Origin: Thalassospira lucentensis
GTDB taxonomy: Bacteria > Pseudomonadota > Alphaproteobacteria > Rhodospirillales > Thalassospiraceae
Length of the DNA: 64,000 nucleotides
Assembly (NCBI RefSeq): GCF_011806425.1
Contig: NZ_JAATOV010000003.1
Coordinates: 248,001-312,000 of the forward strand
Direction of reading: 5' to 3'
Below, piece by piece: positions 11,431 through 19,627 of this stretch. The notes under the pieces were generated by a model, which was not told where the DNA came from, did not search any database, and saw only the letters and a program-made list of their open reading frames with translations. How positions within the stretch are numbered: the first letter of the stretch is position 1; the number at the start of each line of letters is the position of its first letter. A program made the translations under genes and the position numbers.

Positions 11431-11458
11431 TGAGTCACAAAACAGGCCGATGGGTTCC
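11431..11458 (-). promoter_or_regulatory. hrp-box-like ECF promoter of chaperone 2-effector B
   Basis: Minus strand GGAACC (11453-11458), 15 bases, TGACTCA (11431-11437). It has the same spacing and the same distance to the gene start as copy 1. The TATAAT at 11422-11427 is conserved too. Confidence 0.6.
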
Positions 11459-11478
11459 GTAAAAACGGTATATCGGCC

Positions 11479-11511
11479 AAAAAAAACGGATATTCCACGT
11501 GGAATACCCGT
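11479..11511 (-). terminator. Rho-independent terminator after effector C
   Basis: On the minus strand, ACGGGTATTCC/GGAATATCCGT (one G-U pair) around a four-base loop, then eight T (11479-11486). It is a duplicate of the terminator at 9800-9833. Confidence 0.88.
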
Positions 11512-11543
11512 TGTGAGGCGCAGAGTTTTGGGCGTGCGTCAGT

Positions 11544-12662
11544 TTAATCCAATCCGAGTTCTTGCCTGTTCGTTACAAGAATCTCTCGTTCGACAATTGT
11601 TTCCGCAATTTGTTGAATGTCGTCGCGGATAGTCGTCTTGTCGAATTTATCATTGAAAACCTGCTTCTGAATATATTCCTGCGCACCGCCTAATTTGGTA
11701 ATGAGGGTTTCGGCTTTCGCCGTTTTTTCCGCGTCGCTGCTTTCCTTTTTTAAATCTTTGCACGCTTGCTGAATTTCCTCTGCTCTGGGGGCGTCTAGAT
11801 TGATTATCGAGTTCTCGGAAAACTCGTCAAAATTTTCACCGTCAGAAATGAATTTTTCGACGATCGCCACGAGGTTGTTTACTTCTTGCGGACTGGCTTT
11901 AACAGCACCGCTGCAATATGGTTTCACAGCTTGCAAGAACTCGAAATCCACTTGGAGAGCATTTTTTGTCCTGATGCTTTCTACAAATTGTGTGGCTTCA
12001 GGATCTTTCATTGTTGTGGTGACGTCAGACGATAGGCCGCTAAAGATCTCTTCAAACTTGTCGTTAATGCGTTTTTCTTTGTTGGCGGCCACCTCGGCGA
12101 CGGTTTCGTTTTCAATAAAAACCGCTGCTTTCGATTTTAAGTCTTGAAGTTCTTGGAATAGTTCTTCGCGTCCCGCTCGCTCTTCATCGTAATTTCGTGT
12201 TTGATGATCGTGGCCAAACATGGAACAAAGAAGCTTGCTTGTTTTCTGTTCTACCTTTTGGGTTAAGAGTGTTTCTTCGTGAGCTTTTGCAAGCTTGTCG
12301 TTCTCGCTGAGGGTGGTGCGTACTTCCGTGCGCAATGTTGTCAGGTTCTTTTTTGAGAACACTTTGGTCTCGCGGTCCCACTTGTGGTTCGCCAGTTTTT
12401 TGGTCAATACAGCCAAGCCACGCTCACCACACGAGGTTCTGATCTGTGATTTCAGGTCGTTGAGCTGCGTATTATGCTTTTTCTGTGCAATATGCTTTCG
12501 GCTGGTCAGGCTTACGAATTGTTTTGTCACCCACAAAAACTTCTTTTTTAAAGATCCAACGCCACGCGCTTTGACGCCGTTATCGGTGGCAGCGGGGGTG
12601 TTGGTTGGGGCGTTTGTCGTCGCTGTCAGATTGGTTTTGGGAGGATTATTTATTATTGCCAC
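11544..12662 (-). CDS. Putative type III effector C (372 residues)
   Basis: No known domain recognised. The frame is open from an ATG at 12758, but I chose GTG at 12662. It has AGGAG six bases upstream, it makes the protein start V/M-AIINNPP like the MAITNNP of its paralogues, and the upstream ATG would lie beside the perfect hrp box at 12728-12756. Residues ~29-112 carry the shared module (KARGVGSLKKKF, NHKWDRETKVFSKKNL), residues ~113-197 are specific and charged, and ~198-372 match effector B. There is no adjacent chaperone gene upstream, so it may use one of the two downstream chaperones, borrow another, or need none. It is first in the array and has its own terminator. Confidence 0.7.
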   Translation of the reverse strand: MAIINNPPKTNLTATTNAPTNTPAATDNGVKARGVGSLKKKFLWVTKQFVSLTSRKHIAQKKHNTQLNDLKSQIRTSCGERGLAVLTKKLANHKWDRETKVFSKKNLTTLRTEVRTTLSENDKLAKAHEETLLTQKVEQKTSKLLCSMFGHDHQTRNYDEERAGREELFQELQDLKSKAAVFIENETVAEVAANKEKRINDKFEEIFSGLSSDVTTTMKDPEATQFVESIRTKNALQVDFEFLQAVKPYCSGAVKASPQEVNNLVAIVEKFISDGENFDEFSENSIINLDAPRAEEIQQACKDLKKESSDAEKTAKAETLITKLGGAQEYIQKQVFNDKFDKTTIRDDIQQIAETIVEREILVTNRQELGLD

Positions 12663-12727
12663 TTTTTTCTCCTGTATGCTCGCATCGCGTGTTGCTTTGG
12701 TCGTCGCAATTTCGTGATCATTAGCAT

Positions 12728-12756
12728 TGAGTGGCGCGAAATACAGTTTCGGTTCC
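12728..12756 (-). promoter_or_regulatory. Perfect hrp box upstream of effector C
   Basis: Minus strand GGAACC (12751-12756), exactly 16 bases, CCACTCA (12728-12734), which fits the published HrpL consensus GGAACC-N15/16-CCACNNA at every fixed position. It lies 66 bases before the chosen GTG start, the same distance as the related elements before the two chaperone genes. Confidence 0.78.
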
Positions 12757-13125
12757 AAAAGTACCTTCGTTCTTAGATGCCACTGTGCCTTACGCGCCGT
12801 TTCCGCGACTAAATTTTGGCGATGGAAAATGCGTGATGTCGTGGTGCTTCGCGGTTAAAGGGCATTCATAAAAGTGGAATGAAGGGCTGTTTTTTTAATT
12901 TAGAATTATCTGATCGAGCGTAATTTTGTTGGTTTGCGCTGTGGGGTTAACTCTATTTTTACGTCTTTGTGTGCTTCTAGGACGGTAGTATTGCGCGGTT
13001 TTCGGCTTTGTTGGGCTCTAAGTGCTTGATAAGTCGATATGATAACGTATGTTGTTTTCATATTTCGAAGCCGAAATAAATGTTTTGGGCCAGGTTTTTG
13101 GCTTGTTTCGCACGGGCAGGGGTAA
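12757..13125. other. Intergenic region between effector C promoter and ftsB
   Basis: About 370 AT-rich bases between divergent units. I see no ORF with a ribosome site, no tRNA and no integration scar or direct repeat. It must contain the ftsB promoter. Confidence 0.4.
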
Positions 13126-13476
13126 ATGTCGTCAACGTCACCGGTTTTTTACCGCCTAAAGCAGGCTGTCGCGCCGGTCATCGCATTTACAGTTATGACA
13201 TACTTCATCTTCCACAGCGTGGAAGGTGATCGTGGTTTGCTGGCCTATTGGTCGATGCAAGACCGTGTTGCCAATATTGCCGTTGTGCGTGACGAAACCA
13301 CCCAAAAGCGCAAAGACCTTGAACAGCATGTCGTGTCCTTGCGGGCCAAGCACCTTGATCCGGATTTGCTCGACGAGCGTGCGCGCGCGATGTTGAATGC
13401 TGCGCATCCTGATGATGTGATTATTTTCCATCATGATGGCTATGCCGACACCGAAGTAATTACGGCACGCAAATAG
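13126..13476 (+). CDS. ftsB: Septum formation initiator FtsB/DivIC
   Basis: Bitopic inner-membrane divisome protein that works with FtsL and FtsQ to switch on septal cell-wall synthesis. The 116-residue product has a short cytosolic N-terminus, one membrane segment at about residues 14-32 (APVIAFTVMTYFIFHSVEG) and a coiled coil around residues 45-75 (ETTQKRKDLEQHVVSLRAKH), then the family's DPDLLDERARAML segment. Its place upstream of the pdh genes and downstream (here distantly) of eno is the usual one in alphaproteobacteria. Confidence 0.9.
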   Translation: MSSTSPVFYRLKQAVAPVIAFTVMTYFIFHSVEGDRGLLAYWSMQDRVANIAVVRDETTQKRKDLEQHVVSLRAKHLDPDLLDERARAMLNAAHPDDVIIFHHDGYADTEVITARK

Positions 13477-14094
13477 TCCGGACGACTGTTCGATATATCT
13501 TACGCATTATATCCTGCACATTTTAAAGCTGCCTTGGTGAGCGTTGTCCATGCCGCGGGCGAGGGGAACCTGGATCGGGAATCCGGGCGGTGTCATGATG
13601 CCTGTTTTGCGGTTTCTTGTTCCATTTTGGCGTAAATATCCCCGTATCGATGAAAATTTCTAGTTGTGAAACATTGGCAGTAATAAAAGCTTATCGGTAA
13701 CGAATTGTTTCAACTGACTTTTGCTTTGCGGGGTTGATAGGAAACAAAACAGTTGAGAGCGTTGATATTGAATGCCTTCTGGGGTTGTTTTGGGTCTTCT
13801 ACGGCTATGCGGTATTATGTTTGTCAAAGCACAGCATTTGTGACGTGGGGGAATGAACGGATTTTAAAGGATCGCCCCAAGTAGCTGAAAACCCTTAAAA
13901 TCTGCATATTTGTCAAATCGCAAAAATTAACCAATATCTGGTTTATTGGTGATTGTGCGTTGCAAAACAACGGTTTATTCAAAGTTAGATTACTTGCCCT
14001 TCTGCGTGGTTTTCGTTAGTTATTTCGGTGGTCCAGTACCGAATTAAGCGCTCATACATGATGCTTAAGCGACAGCCATCCACCGGGAGGAAAC
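13477..14094. other. 618-base gene-free region upstream of pdhA
   Basis: An AT-rich stretch with no ORF carrying a ribosome site and no recognisable tRNA or riboswitch. It contains a short inverted repeat around 13568-13592 (GGAACCTGGATC, then GGGAATCC) without a T-run. It presumably holds the pdh operon promoter and leader; its length is unusual for this tightly packed window. Confidence 0.45.
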
Positions 14095-15105
14095 ATGGCG
14101 ACCACGAAACGCAAACGTGCCACTACGCGCGCCGACAATCAGGCGAGCAGTGACGATCTCCTCAAATATTACCGTGAAATGCTTCTGATCCGACGCTTTG
14201 AAGAAAAAGCCGGTCAGTTGTATGGCATGGGTCTCATCGGTGGCTTCTGTCACCTTTACATCGGGCAGGAAGCCGTTGTTGTTGGCATGCAAGCTGCTGT
14301 CACAGGCGACGATGGCATTGTCACCAGTTACCGCGACCACGGCCACATGCTGGCATGTGGTATGGATGCGGGCGGCGTGATGGCCGAGCTGACAGGCCGC
14401 GAAGGCGGCTATTCCCAAGGTAAGGGCGGCTCGATGCACATGTTCTCCAAGGAAAAGAATTTCTATGGCGGGCACGGCATTGTTGGCGCACAGGTTCCGT
14501 TGGGAACCGGCATTGCCTTTAATTACAAATATCGCGGTGAAGACAAGGTCTGCCTGACCTATCTTGGTGACGGTGCTGTCAACCAGGGTCAGGTCTATGA
14601 GTCCTTTAACATGGCGTCACTCTGGCAGCTTCCGGTGATTTATTGCATCGAGAACAACCAGTATGCCATGGGCACATCGACCCAGCGTCACTCATCCAGC
14701 CCTGATCTGTATCAGCGCGGTATGGCTTATGGCATTCCGGGTGAACAGGTTGATGGTATGGATGTTCTGGCCGTTAAGGCGGCTGGTGAACGCGCCGTTG
14801 CACATTGCCGCGAAGGCAAAGGGCCTTATATCCTTGAGCTGAAAACGTATCGTTACCGCGGTCATTCAATGTCGGATCCTGCGAAATATCGCACCAAGGA
14901 CGAACTCGACAAAATGCGCAAAGAGCACGACCCGATCGATATGGTCAAAAAGCTTTTGATTGATGGCAACATCGTTGACGAAGCAGGCCTGAAAGACATC
15001 GATAAGGAAGTGAAAGGCGAAGTCGCAAAAGCGGCCGAGTTCGCACAGAACAGCCCGGAACCAGATGTTTCGCAGCTGTTTACCGATATTCTGATCGACG
15101 CGTGA
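14095..15105 (+). CDS. pdhA: Pyruvate dehydrogenase E1 component, alpha subunit
   Basis: With PdhB it decarboxylates pyruvate using thiamine diphosphate and passes the acetyl group to lipoate on E2. The 336 residues show the E1-alpha pattern: IRRFEEKAGQLYGMGLIGGF at the start of the fold, GGHGIVGAQVPLGTG, the thiamine-diphosphate motif GDGAVNQGQ...ENNQ, and the regulatory/phospho-loop region YRYRGHSMSDPAKYR near residue 255-270. GGGAGG precedes ATG. It opens the pdhA-pdhB-pdhC-lpd run. Confidence 0.97.
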   Translation: MATTKRKRATTRADNQASSDDLLKYYREMLLIRRFEEKAGQLYGMGLIGGFCHLYIGQEAVVVGMQAAVTGDDGIVTSYRDHGHMLACGMDAGGVMAELTGREGGYSQGKGGSMHMFSKEKNFYGGHGIVGAQVPLGTGIAFNYKYRGEDKVCLTYLGDGAVNQGQVYESFNMASLWQLPVIYCIENNQYAMGTSTQRHSSSPDLYQRGMAYGIPGEQVDGMDVLAVKAAGERAVAHCREGKGPYILELKTYRYRGHSMSDPAKYRTKDELDKMRKEHDPIDMVKKLLIDGNIVDEAGLKDIDKEVKGEVAKAAEFAQNSPEPDVSQLFTDILIDA

Positions 15106-15159
15106 TCGCGACCCATCGCGAACCGCTTTTGAACGATTTTTCCCGGGAGAGAGGGAACA

Positions 15160-16608
15160 ATGCCGATTGAAGTTTTGATGCCGGCGCTGTCGCCGACCAT
15201 GACCGAAGGCACGCTTGCCAAATGGATTGCCAAGGAAGGCGACACTGTCGCATCCGGGGATGTCCTTGCAGAGATTGAAACCGACAAAGCAACGATGGAA
15301 GTCGAAGCTGTCGAAGAAGGTACTCTGGGCAAGATCGTGATCGCCGAAGGGACCGAAAATGTTTCGGTCAATGCAGTCATTGCGTACATTCTTGAAGAAG
15401 ATGAAGACGCATCTGCCCTTGATAACGTTTCTGCATCGTCTGGCGGGTCTTCTGCCAAATCAGAAGAGAAATCATCTGAGAAAAAAGACGAAGAAGACGA
15501 CGCACCGAAAGCCAGCAAGTCAAATGCGGCCCCGGTCAGTGCAAGTGGCGCGATTGAGCGTTCGGAATCTGATCCGCGTGCAATGAGCGTTATGAACTCC
15601 ACCCAGGACGAGAAAAGCTATTCCAGCTTTAAATCTCAGTCCGTGCGTGAGGCCCTGCGTGATGCAATGGCCGAAGAAATGCGCAGCGACGAGAACGTCT
15701 TTGTGATGGGTGAAGAAGTTGCGCAATACGAGGGGGCTTATAAAGTTACCCAAGGGTTGCTCAATGAATTTGGTGACAAGCGTGTTGTCGATACGCCGAT
15801 CACCGAGCAAGGCTTTGCTGGTCTTGCGACCGGTTCGGCGTTTATGGGCCTGCGCCCGGTTGTTGAGTTTATGACGTTCAACTTTGCCATGCAGGCAATT
15901 GACCAGATCATCAACTCGGCTGCCAAAACGTTGTACATGTCTGGCGGCCAGCTTGGTTGCCCGATCGTGTTCCGTGGCCCGAACGGGGCGGCGGCACGCG
16001 TTGGTGCCCAGCACTCGCAGTGTTATGCATCTTGGTATGCACATTGCCCGGGCTTGAAAGTGATTGCACCGTATTCAGCAGCAGATGCAAAAGGCCTTCT
16101 TAAGGCGGCCATCCGCGATCCGAACCCGGTGATCTTCCTTGAAAACGAAATCATGTATGGTCAGAGCTTTGACGTTCCTGACGATGACGATTTCGTCCTG
16201 CCGATTGGTCAGGCCAAAATTGAACGCGAAGGCACCGATGTAACCATCGTTGCTTTCTCGATCATGGTGGGCAAAGCGCTTAAGGCGGCTGATCAGCTGG
16301 CAGAGCAGGGTATCTCGGCCGAAGTCATCAACCTGCGTACCATCCGTCCGTTGGATGTGAACACCATTGTGCGCTCGGTGATGAAAACCAACCGCATTGT
16401 CACCTGTGAAGAAGGGTGGCATTTCGCCGGTATCGGCGCTGAAATCGCGTCGGCGGTTATGGAACATGCCTTTGATTACCTGGATGCGCCGGTTGCGCGT
16501 GTTACGGGCGAAGACGTTCCGATGCCGTATGCTGCAAATCTTGAAGCGCTTGCGCTTCCGCAAGAGCAGCACATCGTCGATGCGGCCAAGGCCGTTTGCT
16601 ATCGCTAA
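15160..16608 (+). CDS. pdhB: Pyruvate dehydrogenase E1 component, beta subunit, with N-terminal lipoyl domain
   Basis: The 482-residue E1-beta carries an extra biotinyl/lipoyl domain at residues 1-80, with the lipoylated lysine at position 43 in [11 protein letters not shown], then a Ser/Glu/Asp/Lys-rich linker to about residue 145. The catalytic transketolase-like part follows ([36 protein letters not shown]), with a C-terminal domain from about 360. The lipoyl extension is a known alphaproteobacterial trait. A 38-base stretch of its lipoyl-domain DNA is identical to pdhC. Confidence 0.97.
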   Translation: MPIEVLMPALSPTMTEGTLAKWIAKEGDTVASGDVLAEIETDKATMEVEAVEEGTLGKIVIAEGTENVSVNAVIAYILEEDEDASALDNVSASSGGSSAKSEEKSSEKKDEEDDAPKASKSNAAPVSASGAIERSESDPRAMSVMNSTQDEKSYSSFKSQSVREALRDAMAEEMRSDENVFVMGEEVAQYEGAYKVTQGLLNEFGDKRVVDTPITEQGFAGLATGSAFMGLRPVVEFMTFNFAMQAIDQIINSAAKTLYMSGGQLGCPIVFRGPNGAAARVGAQHSQCYASWYAHCPGLKVIAPYSAADAKGLLKAAIRDPNPVIFLENEIMYGQSFDVPDDDDFVLPIGQAKIEREGTDVTIVAFSIMVGKALKAADQLAEQGISAEVINLRTIRPLDVNTIVRSVMKTNRIVTCEEGWHFAGIGAEIASAVMEHAFDYLDAPVARVTGEDVPMPYAANLEALALPQEQHIVDAAKAVCYR

Positions 16609-16672
16609 GTGATACGGACAGGGGCAGGTGCGTTCATCAAACGCGCCGCCCCGTTACCGGGAGAATGGGTTC

Positions 16673-18016
16673 ATGCCTGTAAAAGTATTGATGCCGGCGC
16701 TGTCGCCGACCATGACCGAAGGCACCTTGGCAAAATGGCACGTCAAGGAAGGTGATACCGTTGAGTCGGGCGATGTCATCGCCGAAATCGAAACCGATAA
16801 AGCCACGATGGAAGTTGAAGCCGTCGACGAAGGCAAAATCGGTAAGATCCTTGTTTCTGAGGGCAGCGAAGGTGTTGCCGTCAACGAGGTGATTGCACTT
16901 CTGCTTGAAGAAGACGAAGACGAAAGTGCGCTTGAAGGGGCTGATACCTCTGCCGCCGATACGTCTGGTTCTGGTTCGAAAGACGCCGAAGAGTCCAAAG
17001 ACAAAGCACCGGCCAAAGAAGAGAAATCTTCTGATTCATCTTCGTCAAAAGGTTCCGCACCAGCCGCCCCGGTTTCGGGTGGTGAGCGTGTTAAGGCAAG
17101 CCCGCTTGCGCGGCGTATTGCGTCGAACGAAGGTGTTGATATCGCGTCTATTGATGGTTCTGGCCCGCGTGGTCGTGTTGTTAAACGTGACGTCGAAGCC
17201 GCCATGTCGTCTAAGTCGTCGGAGAAGAAATCCGATGCAGAGGCAACTTCGTCCTCTTCACAGGAAACTTCGAAATCTGGTGCATCTGCACCAGCAGCGT
17301 CTGGTTGGAACCCGGATTTGACCGGCCTTCCGGAATACGAGGAAATCCCGAACAGCGGCATGCGTAAAACCATTGCGCGTCGCCTGACGGAATCCAAACA
17401 GCAGGTTCCGCATTTCTATCTGACGGTCGATTGCGAGCTCGACAATCTGTTGGCAACGCGCAAGCAGTTGAATGAAAAAGCGGGCGAGGGTGTTAAAATC
17501 TCGGTCAATGACTTTGTCATTCGCGCCGTATCGATTGCCCTTAAACGTGTTCCAGCAGCCAATTCGATCTGGACCGACAAAGCGACCCTTCAGTGCAAGA
17601 AACAGGATATCTCGGTGGCGGTTGCCATTGAGGGTGGCCTGATCACGCCGGTTGTGCGCGATGCTGGTTCCAAAGGGCTTGCTGAAATTTCGAGCGAGAT
17701 GAAATCACTGGCCGGTAAGGCACGTGACGGCAAACTTAAGCCAGAAGATTATCAGGGCGGGACGTTCTCTGTTTCGAACCTTGGTATGTTTGGCATTAAA
17801 GAGTTTTCTGCCATCATCAACCCGCCGCAGGGCTGCATTCTTGCGGTCGGCGCGGGCGAGCAGCGCCCTGTTGTTAAGGACGGGGCCCTTGCCATTGCAA
17901 CTGTGATGAGCTGTACGCTTTCTGTTGACCACCGTGCGGTCGATGGCGCGGTCGGTGCGCAGTTCATGGCCGAATTCAAAAAGCTGATTGAAGATCCAAT
18001 GAGCATGTTGCTCTAA
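16673..18016 (+). CDS. pdhC: Pyruvate dehydrogenase E2 component, dihydrolipoamide acetyltransferase
   Basis: The core acetyltransferase of the complex (447 residues). Order: lipoyl domain 1-80 with Lys43 in [11 protein letters not shown]; acidic/Ser-rich linker; peripheral-subunit-binding domain around residues 140-175 ([32 protein letters not shown]); Ser/Ala linker; catalytic domain from about 220 with the HxxxDG motif in DHRAVDG near the C-terminus. The frame extends upstream to 16628, but ATG at 16673 has GGGAGA before it and aligns with PdhB's lipoyl start. Confidence 0.97.
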   Translation: MPVKVLMPALSPTMTEGTLAKWHVKEGDTVESGDVIAEIETDKATMEVEAVDEGKIGKILVSEGSEGVAVNEVIALLLEEDEDESALEGADTSAADTSGSGSKDAEESKDKAPAKEEKSSDSSSSKGSAPAAPVSGGERVKASPLARRIASNEGVDIASIDGSGPRGRVVKRDVEAAMSSKSSEKKSDAEATSSSSQETSKSGASAPAASGWNPDLTGLPEYEEIPNSGMRKTIARRLTESKQQVPHFYLTVDCELDNLLATRKQLNEKAGEGVKISVNDFVIRAVSIALKRVPAANSIWTDKATLQCKKQDISVAVAIEGGLITPVVRDAGSKGLAEISSEMKSLAGKARDGKLKPEDYQGGTFSVSNLGMFGIKEFSAIINPPQGCILAVGAGEQRPVVKDGALAIATVMSCTLSVDHRAVDGAVGAQFMAEFKKLIEDPMSMLL

Positions 18017-18111
18017 GGGTCCAAAGTTGCGCGGGGACTTTAATTAGTCCCCGCAAGCATTTGAATTTTAAGACCTGCGACCGGTGACGGGCAGGCGAAG
18101 GAGATCCTACG

Positions 18112-19509
18112 ATGGCGGATAGCAATTTCGACGTAATCGTGATTGGTGCAGGTCCGGGTGGTTATGTAACCGCAATCCGTGCTGCCCAGCTTGGCCTGAA
18201 AACGGCCGTTGTTGAACGTGAACATCTTGGCGGTATTTGCCTGAACTGGGGCTGTATCCCGACCAAGGCGTTGCTGCGTTCAGCCGAAGTTTATCGCAAT
18301 ATGAACCACGCCAAGGAATATGGCCTTTCCTGTGAAAAGGCGTCCTTTGACCTTCATGCTGTTATCCAGCGGTCGCGTGGGGTTTCCAAGCAGCTTTCAG
18401 GTGGCGTTGGTCATCTGCTGAAAAAGAACAAAGTTACGGTCATCAATGGCGAAGCCAAATTTGATGGTCCGAAAAAGATCGTTGTGTCTGGTAAGGATGA
18501 AGGCACCTATACCGCCAAGCATTACATCATTGCCACCGGTGCACGTGCCCGCTCGCTGCCAGGGCTTGAGCCCGATGGCAAAGTGGTTTGGGAATACAAA
18601 AAGGCGATGACGCCTGATAAAATGCCCAAAAGCCTGCTTGTGGTCGGTTCTGGCGCGATTGGTATTGAATTTGCCAGCTTCTACCACACCATGGGTGCGG
18701 ATGTGACTGTGGTTGAAATCATGCCGCAGATCATGCCGGTCGAAGACAAAGAAATCGCCGGTCTTGCGCAGAAAATGCTGACCAAGAGCGGGATGAAAAT
18801 CCTGACCGAAGCCAAGGTTGCCAATCTGAAACGCAATGCTGATAACGTTGTTGTGACGGTTGAAGGTAAAGACGGCAAGAAACAGGAAATCACCGTTGAT
18901 CGTGTGATTTCGGCTGTTGGTGTGATCGGCAATACTGAAAATCTTGGTCTTGAAAGCACGAAGGTTAAAGTTGATCGCAATGTGATTGATGCCGACGAGT
19001 TTTCGCGTACCGCAGAACCGAACATTTATGCCATTGGCGATGTTGCAGGCCCACCGATGCTGGCACACAAAGCCGAGCATGAAGGTGTGATCTGTGTCGA
19101 GAAAATTGCCGGTGTTAAAAATGTTCACCCGATTGATCCGCTTAAGATCCCGGGTTGCACATATTGCCATCCGCAGGTCGCCAGTGTTGGCCTGACCGAA
19201 GCCAAGGCAAAAGATGCGGGCTACGACGTGAAAGTCGGTAAGTTCCCGTTCATTGGCAATGGCAAGGCAGTTGCACTGGGCGAGGCCGAAGGCATGGTGA
19301 AAACCGTGTTTGATGCCAAGACCGGTGAATTGCTGGGCGCACACATGGTTGGTACCGAAGTCACCGAGCTTATTCAGGGCTTTGTCGTGGCGATGGGGCT
19401 TGAGACGACGGAAGAAGATTTGATGCATACGGTCTTCCCGCATCCGACCCTTTCGGAAATGATGCATGAGTCGGTCCTTGACGCCTATGGGCGTGCGATC
19501 CACTTCTAA
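18112..19509 (+). CDS. lpd: Dihydrolipoamide dehydrogenase (E3)
   Basis: FAD enzyme that reoxidises dihydrolipoamide and reduces NAD+, completing the pyruvate dehydrogenase cycle. The 465 residues contain the FAD-binding VIGAGPGGYVTAIRAAQLG, the redox-active disulfide CLNWGC, the NAD-binding VVGSGAIGIEFASFY, the second FAD motif YAIGDVAG and the C-terminal catalytic HPTLSE. It is the last gene of the pdh run, 95 bases after pdhC. Confidence 0.97.
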   Translation: MADSNFDVIVIGAGPGGYVTAIRAAQLGLKTAVVEREHLGGICLNWGCIPTKALLRSAEVYRNMNHAKEYGLSCEKASFDLHAVIQRSRGVSKQLSGGVGHLLKKNKVTVINGEAKFDGPKKIVVSGKDEGTYTAKHYIIATGARARSLPGLEPDGKVVWEYKKAMTPDKMPKSLLVVGSGAIGIEFASFYHTMGADVTVVEIMPQIMPVEDKEIAGLAQKMLTKSGMKILTEAKVANLKRNADNVVVTVEGKDGKKQEITVDRVISAVGVIGNTENLGLESTKVKVDRNVIDADEFSRTAEPNIYAIGDVAGPPMLAHKAEHEGVICVEKIAGVKNVHPIDPLKIPGCTYCHPQVASVGLTEAKAKDAGYDVKVGKFPFIGNGKAVALGEAEGMVKTVFDAKTGELLGAHMVGTEVTELIQGFVVAMGLETTEEDLMHTVFPHPTLSEMMHESVLDAYGRAIHF

Positions 19510-19627
19510 TTTATTGCGTTTTACCGGGCGAACATGCCCGGTATGACGAAAATTAAAGAATGTCGGTTTGACAAATACGTGGCGTGGCGGCACATTGCCG
19601 CCCGTCCAATCCTTCGGAGGTCACTCT

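Larger units (their letters stand above)
10472..12071 (-). repeat. Tandem duplication, copy 2 (~1.6 kb)
   Basis: Holds the C-terminal part of effector C, its terminator, the hrp-box-like promoter, chaperone 2 and the first ~109 codons of effector B. It corresponds element by element to copy 1 (8795-10393), with lengths of 1600 and 1599 bases. Boundaries are approximate. Confidence 0.75.

Noticed and set aside
12663..12758. N-terminal extension of effector C from ATG 12758
   Set aside because: The perfect hrp box overlaps this stretch, no ribosome site precedes it, and the paralogues start at the position of GTG 12662.
13565..13592. GGAACC at 13565 as a further hrp box
   Set aside because: At spacings of 15 or 16 bases no ACNNA follows, and the strand points toward pdhA with no effector-like gene.
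19522..19543. Hairpin ACCGGGC/GCCCGGT after lpd as a terminator
   Set aside because: No T-run follows on the plus strand; read-through to lipA is likely, although weak attenuation cannot be excluded.
18397..19593. Minus-strand ORF of 398 codons
   Set aside because: Antisense to lpd, which is unmistakable; no independent support.
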